Shown piece by piece: positions 54,602-61,383 of a stretch of DNA of 64,000 nucleotides. How positions within the stretch are numbered: the stretch's first letter is position 1; every line of letters starts with the position of its first letter. Position numbers and translations under genes: made by a program. The stretch is from the NCBI GenBank assembly GCA_964203655.1, contig CAXNMJ010000001.1:310001-374000 (forward strand), in the 5' to 3' direction. Under the pieces are notes generated by a model. That model was given only the letters and a program-made list of their open reading frames with translations, did no database searches and was not told the origin of the DNA. This DNA is from BACL27 sp947488385. GTDB taxonomy: Bacteria; Actinomycetota; Acidimicrobiia; Acidimicrobiales; Ilumatobacteraceae.

Positions 54602-55819
54602 TCACGATGTAAACCCACTAAGCAAAGTTTCGCCTCGCATCTCGGTGCTCGAAAATGTGCGATCAATCGCGCTGGCTGCAACCTTGGCGCCAACTGGGCC
54701 GTCGATCTCCCACAACAGCGCTGGTTTTTCACCATGCCAACGCACCGCATACGAAATCACGTGCTCAGGTGATGCTAAAAGTTTGTGACACTCAAAATTC
54801 ACACCGAGCCACGACTTGTCGATTCCGCACGGGCAAATTTCAATCACTCCGTCTCGGCGCTGCGCAACAAGTTGCGATTCGATCCAAGCAATCTGTCGCA
54901 CCGTGCCAGCAATCTCTGGGCTCGCCAGCGCTAGATCAGAAATCCGTCCAGCTTCGGCGAGACGCGACCATACGCTGACAAAATCTTGCAGTCCGCGCGA
55001 CTCACCAGCGCGATTCAATACCATGCCCGCACCTAAAAGTGCCCGCTCTTCAAACCACTGCACTGACTGCGTTTTTGCGCATTGCTTCAAAATCCGTTCG
55101 GTGGCGACTGCGACCTCATCAACCCACTGCGCAGGTTTGTCGCCAAGGCGTACTCGCTCAGCGCGGTCTAACAATAAATCGACTACCAAGTTAATGTCGC
55201 TGCTCTCAGCCAACTCGGCTGAATTAGACAACAAAACTTTGCATCTTTGTGACGTCAAGACCGATGACCACGAGAGATCAGGCACGTCAACACGACTCGA
55301 AATTTGCAAAGCGGCAAGCCATCCGCGTTCAACCTGCTCGAAACTTGGCAGTGATTCGAGTTCTCCGGCAGAAATTTGCCGCGAGTCACCGTTAATCAAT
55401 ATCGCTGCACGCATCGTGGCGTGATGCCCAACTGGAAACACGACACTGCCCGCAGGCAAATCGATGCCCTGCACACCAGTCGGGCTCGGCTCTCGCATCG
55501 TCGCAATGTCTCCGCGATCAAAAGCCACAGCAAACGGCAAAGACGAATCGTTATAAATCTCGACAACGATTGCGCCACCAAAATTTGCCACACCGTAAAC
55601 GCGCTGCACTGCGTCGCCCCCTGGCACTTTGATGCGTGTTTCGATCACGGGCACACCAGAAACTTCGCGCTGTCGCACAGTCGTCTCACGCGAAGGTCGA
55701 TACCAGCGATCGTCAGCAGCAATGAACCAGCGCAATCGTTCTTGATCCTCGACAAACAAGTCGCCCCAAGCTGAAACACCGGCGCTCCAAGCGGCGCCAC
55801 GCACCCCGACTGCACGCAT
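54602..55819 (-). CDS. Hypothetical protein, 405 residues
   Basis: I do not recognise the family. The first third is beta-rich (WRFIAADDRWYRPSRETTV-like opening region, GVANFGGAIVVEIYNDSSLP, DLPAGSVVFPVGHHATMRAA). The middle is helical with Cys residues, and the last third has GVIEICPCGIDKSWLGVNFE and ALLWEIDGPVGAKVAASAID. No membrane segment is seen, so it is probably cytoplasmic. The start ATG shares a base with the gpsA stop (TAATG), so it is made from the gpsA message. Restricted occurrence in Acidimicrobiia is my guess only. Confidence 0.7.
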   Translation of the reverse strand: MRAVGVRGAAWSAGVSAWGDLFVEDQERLRWFIAADDRWYRPSRETTVRQREVSGVPVIETRIKVPGGDAVQRVYGVANFGGAIVVEIYNDSSLPFAVAFDRGDIATMREPSPTGVQGIDLPAGSVVFPVGHHATMRAAILINGDSRQISAGELESLPSFEQVERGWLAALQISSRVDVPDLSWSSVLTSQRCKVLLSNSAELAESSDINLVVDLLLDRAERVRLGDKPAQWVDEVAVATERILKQCAKTQSVQWFEERALLGAGMVLNRAGESRGLQDFVSVWSRLAEAGRISDLALASPEIAGTVRQIAWIESQLVAQRRDGVIEICPCGIDKSWLGVNFECHKLLASPEHVISYAVRWHGEKPALLWEIDGPVGAKVAASAIDRTFSSTEMRGETLLSGFTS

Positions 55820-56814
55820 TAGTAAAACTCAGACTTACTTGCCCGCGCCATCAACTGCACGAGAGCATCTTGAGCATTGGTTTTGCCTTCGCAGACCGCA
55901 GCAACTTGTTCAGTGATCGGCATCTCAATATTGCAGCGCTGCGCAAGTTGCAACACCGACAACGAAGAACGCACACCTTCAGCCACCATCGACATTGACT
56001 GCGTGATCGTTGCGATCGATTCACCGCGACCAAGACGCACACCCACTGCCGTATTGCGACTCTTGGCTGAGGCACACGTGGCGACAACATCACCCAAGCC
56101 AGCCAGGCCCATAAACGTGTTTGGGTTTGCCCCAAGCGCAACGCCGAGACGCGACATCTCGGCCACGCCGCGAGTAATCAGCGTGGCTTTTGAATTGTCG
56201 CCAAAACCCATGCCTTCAACAATGCCCGCCGCAATCGCAATCACGTTCTTTATGACCCCAGCGATCTCACAACCTACGACATCGTCGTTTGTGTACACAC
56301 GCAATGTCGACGACGAAACAGTTTTTTGGATCTGTTTTGCAATCTGCTCATCGCTACACGCAACAACTGTCGCGCCGGGCTGCCCCGCCATGATCTCGTG
56401 GGCCAAGTTTGGTCCGGTCAACACTGCAACAGCGTTTTGTGGCATCAATTCGCGCACCACTTCGCTCATTCGCTTCAACGAATCACGTTCTAAACCTTTT
56501 GCCAAACTCACAATCGGCACTTGAGCGTCAATATATTTTGCTACTTGCGTCGCGACATCACGAAATCCATTCGACGGCACCGCCATCATCACGATTGATG
56601 CATTGGCGACAACGTCTTTTAGTTGCGACGAGCACTTCAGGCTTTCAACAAGAGTGATGCCCGGTAAATAATCAGAGTTTTCGTGACGTGTTGCAATTTG
56701 ATCGGCCAACTCGTTGCGTCGCGCCCACAACATCGTCGATTGATTCTTGGCAACCGCATTGGCCACAGTCGTACCCCAAGATCCAGCACCTACAACCGCC
56801 ACATGCTTTTCCAC
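55819..56814 (-). CDS. gpsA: NAD(P)+-dependent glycerol-3-phosphate dehydrogenase
   Basis: Makes sn-glycerol-3-phosphate for phospholipids; 331 residues. AVVGAGSWGTTVANAVAKNQ is the nucleotide loop. IVSLAKGLERDSLKRMSEVV and VLTGPNLAHEIMAGQPGATV follow. The catalytic lysine is in CEIAGVIKNVIAIAAGIVEG, and GFGDNSKATLITRGVAEMSR with FMGLAGLGDVVATCASAKSR complete the signature. It is divergent from cofC (56 nt), and this gpsA-cofC pairing also occurs near hupB in Mycobacterium. Confidence 0.95.
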   Translation of the reverse strand: MEKHVAVVGAGSWGTTVANAVAKNQSTMLWARRNELADQIATRHENSDYLPGITLVESLKCSSQLKDVVANASIVMMAVPSNGFRDVATQVAKYIDAQVPIVSLAKGLERDSLKRMSEVVRELMPQNAVAVLTGPNLAHEIMAGQPGATVVACSDEQIAKQIQKTVSSSTLRVYTNDDVVGCEIAGVIKNVIAIAAGIVEGMGFGDNSKATLITRGVAEMSRLGVALGANPNTFMGLAGLGDVVATCASAKSRNTAVGVRLGRGESIATITQSMSMVAEGVRSSLSVLQLAQRCNIEMPITEQVAAVCEGKTNAQDALVQLMARASKSEFY

Positions 56815-56870
56815 GCCCCTCAGCGTATGCGGGCACTATTAATAACAGTCCCCAACCGTAGGCTTCGCAG

Positions 56871-57488
56871 GTGCCTTCTCAGCGGTCAGCACCTGATATC
56901 TCAAGCATTGCCGTGGTCATTCCGGTCAAGGCTTTTCATCAAGCCAAAGAACGCCTGTCTGATTTGTTGACGCCAGCCGAAAGATTCGTCCTGGCAAAAT
57001 ATTGCGCCGACCGCGTGGTCGAAGCTGCAAGACAATTCGAAACATACGTCGTTTGCGATGACGCCGACGTCGCACAATGGGCACGAGATCATAAAGTCAA
57101 AGTCGTTTGGCAACCCGAGGTCGGCCTCAATGCCGCCGTTCGTGCCGGCGTTGACTTCGCCAAGAATCACGGCAAACAACTCGCCATCGTCAGCCATAGC
57201 GACTTGCCATTAGCGACTGGTTTCGACCAACTTCTCACCGACCAAAGTGTCGAGTCCCTGTTGTCGTCCATCACTTTGGTGCCCGATCGCCACGAAGACG
57301 GCACAAACGTCATGATTTTGCCCACGAATTTTGACTTCGAATTTTGCTACGGCAAAAACAGCTTTTTGGCCCATCAAGAAGGTGCCAAAAAAATTGGATT
57401 ATCAGTGCGCGTTATCCACGATCAAAGTCTCGCGGTCGACATCGACACCGCAGATGACTTGGCTGTTGCTCGCCAACTAGAAAACTAA
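56871..57488 (+). CDS. cofC: 2-phospho-L-lactate/phosphoenolpyruvate guanylyltransferase
   Basis: First dedicated step of F420 tail assembly: activates phospholactate or PEP with GTP for CofD. It is 205 residues from GTG 56871. Motifs: IAVVIPVKAFHQAKERLSDL, LTPAERFVLAKYCADRVVEA, VWQPEVGLNAAVRAGVDFAK, LAIVSHSDLPLATGFDQLL and LVPDRHEDGTNVMILPTNFD, as in FbiD/CofC nucleotidyltransferases; DIDTADDLA near the end is also typical. The other F420 genes are 24 kb away. A strong hairpin lies 18 nt after the stop. Confidence 0.93.
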   Translation: MPSQRSAPDISSIAVVIPVKAFHQAKERLSDLLTPAERFVLAKYCADRVVEAARQFETYVVCDDADVAQWARDHKVKVVWQPEVGLNAAVRAGVDFAKNHGKQLAIVSHSDLPLATGFDQLLTDQSVESLLSSITLVPDRHEDGTNVMILPTNFDFEFCYGKNSFLAHQEGAKKIGLSVRVIHDQSLAVDIDTADDLAVARQLEN

Positions 57489-57505
57489 AACATCCCGTAC
57501 AAAGA

Positions 57506-57533
57506 GAGAAGAGGGGCCGAAGCCCCTCTTCTC
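57506..57533. terminator. Hairpin between cofC and the basic microprotein (bidirectional terminator candidate)
   Basis: A perfect 12-bp stem (gagaagaggggc/gcccctcttctc) around CGAA. It lies between convergent genes, so it could terminate both. On neither side is there a clean U-run, so the termination strength is uncertain. Confidence 0.75.
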
Positions 57534-57573
57534 ACGGTATTCCGAACCAACTTGCTTGAAGTGGCTTAAGGCC

Positions 57574-57660
57574 TTATTTCTTTTTCTTAGCCTTACGACG
57601 CTTCTTTGCAGGTGCCTTCTTTGCGGCCTTCTTGGCCTTCTTGCGCTTTTTTGCTGCCAT
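57574..57660 (-). CDS. 28-residue lysine-rich, histone H1-tail-like microprotein
   Basis: A tiny ORF below the usual length cut-off. ATG 57660 is preceded by AAGGAGAAATAAC, one of the best ribosome-binding sites in the window. The product holds 15 Lys, 3 Arg, 8 Ala, 1 Pro and the initiator Met and nothing else: it starts MAAKKRKKAKKAAKK and ends RRKAKKKK. The composition matches the PAKK/AKK tails that mycobacterial HupB carries at its C-terminus. Here the HU protein at 57693-57974 lacks such a tail, and this ORF begins 32 nt after it, in another frame, before a terminator-like hairpin. It probably binds nucleic acid and may act with HU; a ribosomal or RNA-binding role is also possible. Confidence 0.75.
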   Translation of the reverse strand: MAAKKRKKAKKAAKKAPAKKRRKAKKKK

Positions 57661-57663
57661 GTT

Positions 57664-57673
57664 ATTTCTCCTT
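57664..57673 (-). promoter_or_regulatory. Shine-Dalgarno of the lysine-rich microprotein
   Basis: In coding sense AAGGAGAAAT lies upstream of ATG 57660 at good spacing. It is the main evidence that this very short ORF is translated. Confidence 0.75.
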
Positions 57674-57692
57674 GTTGTTTGTTATTACTTGT

Positions 57693-57974
57693 CTAGCGGT
57701 TTGGATTAAGAGCAGCTTTGAGTGTTGAACTCGAGCTGAACTTCATCGCAGTTGATGCTTTCACCTGCACGGGAGCCCCAGTTTGAGGATTCCTGCCGAT
57801 GCGAGCCTTTCGCTTCGAGGTGCTGAACGAGCCGAAGCCCGGCCAAGCAACCTTGTCGCCTTTCATAGCGGATGAGACGACGAGGTCAAAGAATTCTGCA
57901 ATTGTGCGTTCGGCATCTGCCTTCGACACTCCTGCTTTCTGTGACACTGCATCAATCAATTCTGCTTTAGTCAT
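57693..57974 (-). CDS. hup: HU-family nucleoid DNA-binding protein
   Basis: A 93-residue HU/IHF protein: MTKAELIDAVSQKAGVSKAD, TIAEFFDLVVSSAMKGDKVA and WPGFGSFSTSKRKARIGRNP followed by QTGAPVQVKASTAMKF, with the arm proline in RNPQTG. It bends DNA and compacts the chromosome as a dimer. The body is complete but short: it stops right after LKAALNPNR, while actinobacterial relatives often add a long Lys/Ala tail. AAGG precedes ATG 57974. It is followed by the basic microprotein and has a 16-bp palindrome 42 nt upstream. Confidence 0.95.
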   Translation of the reverse strand: MTKAELIDAVSQKAGVSKADAERTIAEFFDLVVSSAMKGDKVAWPGFGSFSTSKRKARIGRNPQTGAPVQVKASTAMKFSSSSTLKAALNPNR

Positions 57975-58474
57975 TTCTATTACCTTGCTTTCTTCGGTTA
58001 CGGATTACCGTTAAACATCTATTTGAATAGATCTGAGAAGAAATTGCAAGCATTGCGAACATTTTTGTGCGATTCGCCTCAGCTGATCTGAATTTCAAAA
58101 TTCCGAGAAATTTTCCGCGAAAACATTCTCGCCAGTCACATTTTTTGGTCGAATTTTGGCTGCGAGTTAGAGAACTCAACGTTTGATAAGTTTTTACTAA
58201 ACCTCGCCAAACCCATACGGTATATAGGTTTTATAGTGATCACAGATCTTGGTTCGCAATTTTTGCTGACAAAAATCTGCTTGTGGATAAACCTGCGCTC
58301 AGTTTCTAACCTCCGCGCCAGATCTAGGGCGAGAGCTCCGCAACGTAGGTAAATTTCTCACCCCAAAAAGAAATTTTAAATAAATTTTTAAAAATCCAAC
58401 AAATTCGCCCTCGCAAGAGCACTTTTGCCCTCTCCTATCCACCATCGACCTACACCCACCGACCACACTTAATT
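57975..58474. other. 500-bp intergenic region between hup and the PIN-PhoH gene
   Basis: The longest gene-free stretch of the window, between divergent promoters. It holds the palindrome atctatttgaatagat at 58017-58032, a perfect DnaA-box nonamer TGTGGATAA at 58282-58290, and an A/T-rich run around 58366-58400. I see no ORF, tRNA or known riboswitch in it. A long leader or a small RNA is possible. The length is out of line with the very short spacers elsewhere. Confidence 0.6.
58017..58032. promoter_or_regulatory. Palindrome upstream of hup
   Basis: ATCTATT-TG-AATAGAT has perfect 7-bp arms and lies 42 nt before the hup start, where a promoter operator is expected. The binding protein is unknown; chance occurrence in AT-rich DNA is possible. 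Confidence 0.4.
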
Positions 58475-59866
58475 TTGTTGTCAACTCAAATTTCAAATTC
58501 TGAAAAAACTTTTGAGCAGTATGCGGAGTCGTTCACAACTCCCGTCGGCTCGCGAGTCGTACTCGACACATCAGTTTTGGTTGCCGACCCAAACTGTCTA
58601 CACAGTTTTCCTAACTGCGCGATTGTCATTCCGCTAACAGTTATTGAAGAACTTGACGGACTCAAAACACGAATGGATGACGTGGGTCGTTCAGCGCGCA
58701 GTGCTCTTCGCTCGATCGAAGATCTACGTCGCAAAGCTGGTGGTTCTCTCAAAGATCCAACACCAGTAAATGGCAACGACTCAAGCGGAACAGTTCAAAT
58801 CGAAGTCAATGGCATTCAACATCACCTACTTATAGAGCACGGCCTAGACCCCAAGGTTCCCGACAATCGCATAATCGGCGCCGCTCTTGGTCAAGCCTCA
58901 ATTTCGCCAACCTGCGTCGTCTCAAACGACGCCGCTCTACGCATCAAGGCTGCGCACCTGGGGCTTACTGCACTCGAGCATCGACCAGTCAGCGGTGGTC
59001 GTTCTGAAAAACCAATGGGTTGGTCAACGTTTGACACCTCGGTTGAAGTAATCGACACGTTATATAAGGCAGAGGGCATCGAAAAGTCGCAAATCAGCCA
59101 AGCCGACGGGCTCTATGAGAACAATTTCGCCGTATTGCGCTGTGGCTCACAGTCGGCACTCACCCGCTGTCGCGACAATGAACTGCGCCTGATGCAACAA
59201 ACCGCGCCAGAAGCCTGGGGGCTGCGCGCACGCAACAAAGAACAACGCTTCGCCCTCGAACTTTTGCTTGATCCTCAGATCACGGTTGTCGCCCTCGATG
59301 GTCGCGCCGGCACAGGCAAAACTGTCTTGGCAATTGCTGCCGGACTTGAACAAGTTGTTGAGCAACATCGCTACGAGCGCTTGGCTGTTTATCGACCGTT
59401 GGTCCCCGTTGGTCGCGCCGATGTCGGTTTTCTTCCCGGTGGTCTTGAAGAAAAACTTGACCCATGGATGTCGGCGATTCACGACGCAGTCGTCGCGCTG
59501 ACCGATGATCGTTCGAGTCGCAACGCCCGCGGCTTGATCGACGACCTGATTGATCGGGGCCAACTAACTCTTGAGTCGGTCACATTCTTGCGAGGTCGCA
59601 GTTTGCAGGCTCAAATCGTCGTAGTTGACGAGGCCCAGAACCTCGAGCCCACCACTTTGAAAACGATTCTGACCCGAATTGGCGACGGTACAAAAGTCAT
59701 CTTTACTGGAGACACCAGCCAGATTGACGCTCCGTATATGGGCGAAACAAACAACGCTTTGGCGGTTCTCGTACAAGCCTTTGCTGGCCAAAGTTGCTTT
59801 GGTCATATAACTCTTGAGTCTTGCGAACGCAGTGAAGTTGCCAGCCTGGCTGCTGAACTTCTCTAA
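58475..59866 (+). CDS. PIN-PhoH fusion protein (PhoH2/Rv-type RNase-helicase)
   Basis: A 463-residue two-domain protein from TTG 58475. The N-terminal PIN nuclease-like domain has RVVLDTSVLVADPNCLHSFP, VIEELDGLKTRMDDVGRSAR, and VPDNRIIGAALG with VVSNDAALRIKA (acidic active-site residues D, E, D, D). The C-terminal PhoH ATPase has VVALDGRAGTGKTVLAIAAG (Walker A) and QIVVVDEAQNLEPTTLKTIL (Walker B), then FTGDTSQIDAPYMGETNNAL. Actinobacterial PhoH2 proteins unwind and cleave RNA and can behave as toxins, but no antitoxin is obvious next to it. Expressed divergently from hup. Confidence 0.92.
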   Translation: MLSTQISNSEKTFEQYAESFTTPVGSRVVLDTSVLVADPNCLHSFPNCAIVIPLTVIEELDGLKTRMDDVGRSARSALRSIEDLRRKAGGSLKDPTPVNGNDSSGTVQIEVNGIQHHLLIEHGLDPKVPDNRIIGAALGQASISPTCVVSNDAALRIKAAHLGLTALEHRPVSGGRSEKPMGWSTFDTSVEVIDTLYKAEGIEKSQISQADGLYENNFAVLRCGSQSALTRCRDNELRLMQQTAPEAWGLRARNKEQRFALELLLDPQITVVALDGRAGTGKTVLAIAAGLEQVVEQHRYERLAVYRPLVPVGRADVGFLPGGLEEKLDPWMSAIHDAVVALTDDRSSRNARGLIDDLIDRGQLTLESVTFLRGRSLQAQIVVVDEAQNLEPTTLKTILTRIGDGTKVIFTGDTSQIDAPYMGETNNALAVLVQAFAGQSCFGHITLESCERSEVASLAAELL

Positions 59867-59883
59867 ATTACAAATTTGTAATT
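59866..59883. promoter_or_regulatory. Perfect 18-bp palindrome between PIN-PhoH and WhiB genes
   Basis: AATTACAAATTTGTAATT reads the same on both strands and begins at the last base of the PIN-PhoH stop. It could be an operator for the downstream whiB-like gene (start 59942) or an A/T hairpin; no U-run follows on the plus strand, so it is a poor terminator for the gene before it. Confidence 0.45.
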
Positions 59884-59941
59884 AAAAAAACTTTTACGCA
59901 AAGTTTCACGCTCAAATTATCGCAAAAATACTATACCATTT

Positions 59942-60304
59942 ATGATATATAACCTCGAACACTCTGAAGAGTATTTGAGCGTTGAAGCTTTGCAAGCATT
60001 GACACAACTTGCCCAGTGGCGAGAGCAGTCAAATTGCAAAGGCAAGCGTCGCTTGTTCTTCGCTCCCAACTCCGAACGACCACAGGCCCGCATGCGCCGA
60101 GAAGCAAAAGCCAGCTCGTTGTGCGATTGTTGCAACGTAAAAAGCCGATGCCGAGACTTCGCCCGAGTAAACCACGAATACGGCTTTTGGGGTGGTGAAA
60201 ACGAAGAACAAAGACACCTCGCAGGATTCAAAGTCATCGCACCCATCGGCATCCGCGCAAAAATCCTGCGGCCTTCACAAGTGACCAAAGACTTAGAAGA
60301 CTGA
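59942..60304 (+). CDS. WhiB-family iron-sulphur regulator
   Basis: A 120-residue Wbl protein. The four cluster cysteines are in QWREQSNCKGKRR and SSLCDCCNVKSRCRDF (C-x2-C-x5-C), and the turn before the C-terminal DNA-contact part is HEYGFWGGENEEQR (G[VI]WGG-like). FFAPNSERPQARMRREAK is the usual linker. Wbl proteins bind a [4Fe-4S] cluster and act with the principal sigma factor; they occur only in actinomycetes and their phages, which fixes the phylum here. Which Wbl subclass it is cannot be stated. The C-terminal tail is longer than in WhiB2-type proteins. A perfect palindrome lies in its promoter region. Confidence 0.93.
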   Translation: MIYNLEHSEEYLSVEALQALTQLAQWREQSNCKGKRRLFFAPNSERPQARMRREAKASSLCDCCNVKSRCRDFARVNHEYGFWGGENEEQRHLAGFKVIAPIGIRAKILRPSQVTKDLED

Positions 60305-60336
60305 AACGCTGAGCCGACACGTTGCGGCGTGTCATG

Positions 60337-60744
60337 ATTGAAGATATGCCTTCAGTCCCTAAAGACCCCGATTCGCTAGTTACTTCATTTTTTGAATCAA
60401 TTCAAGGGCATCATTTGACGGCCGCGCTCGACATGATGTCGCAAGACTGCGAATACGACAACGTTCCGATAACCAAAGTCTTCGGCCGAGCCGCAATTGA
60501 GCAGACTCTCGGTGGCTTTCTTGCTGAATGTTCGTCATATGAGTGGATAATCCACCATCAAGTTGCAACTGGCGACCTTGAACATGGTGTCGTCATGAAC
60601 GAGCGCACCGACCGCTTTCAAATTGATGGCCGTTGGGTCGAACTTGACGTTGCCGGCTTGTTTGTTGTCAGCGAGTCAAAAATTGCTCTGTGGCGCGACT
60701 ACTTTGATCGCGAGAATTTCGCCAAAGCACTCGCCAACAAATAG
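60337..60744 (+). CDS. Limonene-1,2-epoxide hydrolase-like protein
   Basis: A 135-residue NTF2-fold protein. Residues equivalent to the limonene epoxide hydrolase active site are present: CEYDNVPITKVFG (Tyr and Asn), VVMNERTDRFQIDGRW (Arg and Asp) and KIALWRDYFDREN (Asp). This suggests hydrolysis of a small epoxide by a single-step acid-base mechanism. Mycobacterial EphG is a comparable enzyme with steroid- or lipid-type epoxides as possible substrates. I take ATG 60337 (MIEDMPSVPKDPDSLVTSFF); GTG/TTG codons nearby (ORF opening at 60322) and an ATG at 60349 are alternatives. Confidence 0.85.
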   Translation: MEDMPSVPKDPDSLVTSFFESIQGHHLTAALDMMSQDCEYDNVPITKVFGRAAIEQTLGGFLAECSSYEWIIHHQVATGDLEHGVVMNERTDRFQIDGRWVELDVAGLFVVSESKIALWRDYFDRENFAKALANK

Positions 60745-60789
60745 CTCTGACCGACAGAGCCACAACACAGGTCGGGTATCTTTCTCTCA

Positions 60790-61380
60790 ATGCTTCAGTT
60801 CTTAGAAAACAAATCACTTAGCGACCTCAGATTTGCGGTTGTCGACACCGAAACAACGGGCCTTTCCGGCACAGACGACTTCGTTTTGCAACTCGGTGTA
60901 GTCATCTGTCGCAGCGACGGCACAATCGAAGAACAATATGAGACTTTTATCAAACGATTCTTTTGGAAGCCAGGTCGGCTGGGCGCTTTCAAAATTCATG
61001 GCATTAAGCGATCTGATCTACGTAGCGGCATCACCCCGCAGCAAATGATCTCACGACTTAATAACTATTTGAACGAAACCATTTTTGTGGCCCACAACGC
61101 CAAGTTTGATATTGGCTTTCTTAACGGCGAAGCAGACCGTTTGAAAACTCAAATCAAATACAACGGCCCACTTGACACGCTCAAGTTGTCGCGTGCCCTA
61201 GATCCAAAACGCACGAACTCTCACCGTCTCGGTGATGTCACCAAGCGTTACGGCGTTGTTGTTACTCGCCCACACGATGCGCTCGCCGACGCACTTGGCA
61301 CTGCACTTGTTTTGCCACATTTGCTTGGTGCGCACAACATCACGACTACCGAACAACTCGCCACGCACCTCGGCGCGTAA
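60790..61380 (+). CDS. DEDDh-type 3'-5' exonuclease (DnaQ-like)
   Basis: A 196-residue exonuclease. ExoI is FAVVDTETTGLSGTDDFVLQ, ExoII is TIFVAHNAKFDIGFLNGEAD, and ExoIII is YGVVVTRPHDALADALGTAL, giving the D-E-D-D-h set. SSHRLGD-type linker text (TNSHRLGDVTKRYGV) is normal. It could proofread for a polymerase, act in repair or trim RNA; the sequence does not say. It ends 3 nt before the convergent pafC stop. Confidence 0.92.
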   Translation: MLQFLENKSLSDLRFAVVDTETTGLSGTDDFVLQLGVVICRSDGTIEEQYETFIKRFFWKPGRLGAFKIHGIKRSDLRSGITPQQMISRLNNYLNETIFVAHNAKFDIGFLNGEADRLKTQIKYNGPLDTLKLSRALDPKRTNSHRLGDVTKRYGVVVTRPHDALADALGTALVLPHLLGAHNITTTEQLATHLGA

Positions 61381-61383
61381 AAA

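Noticed and set aside
58282..58290. Single perfect DnaA box as evidence for a replication origin
   Set aside because: One nonamer is expected by chance about once in this length on both strands, there is no cluster, and dnaA, dnaN and gyr genes are absent.
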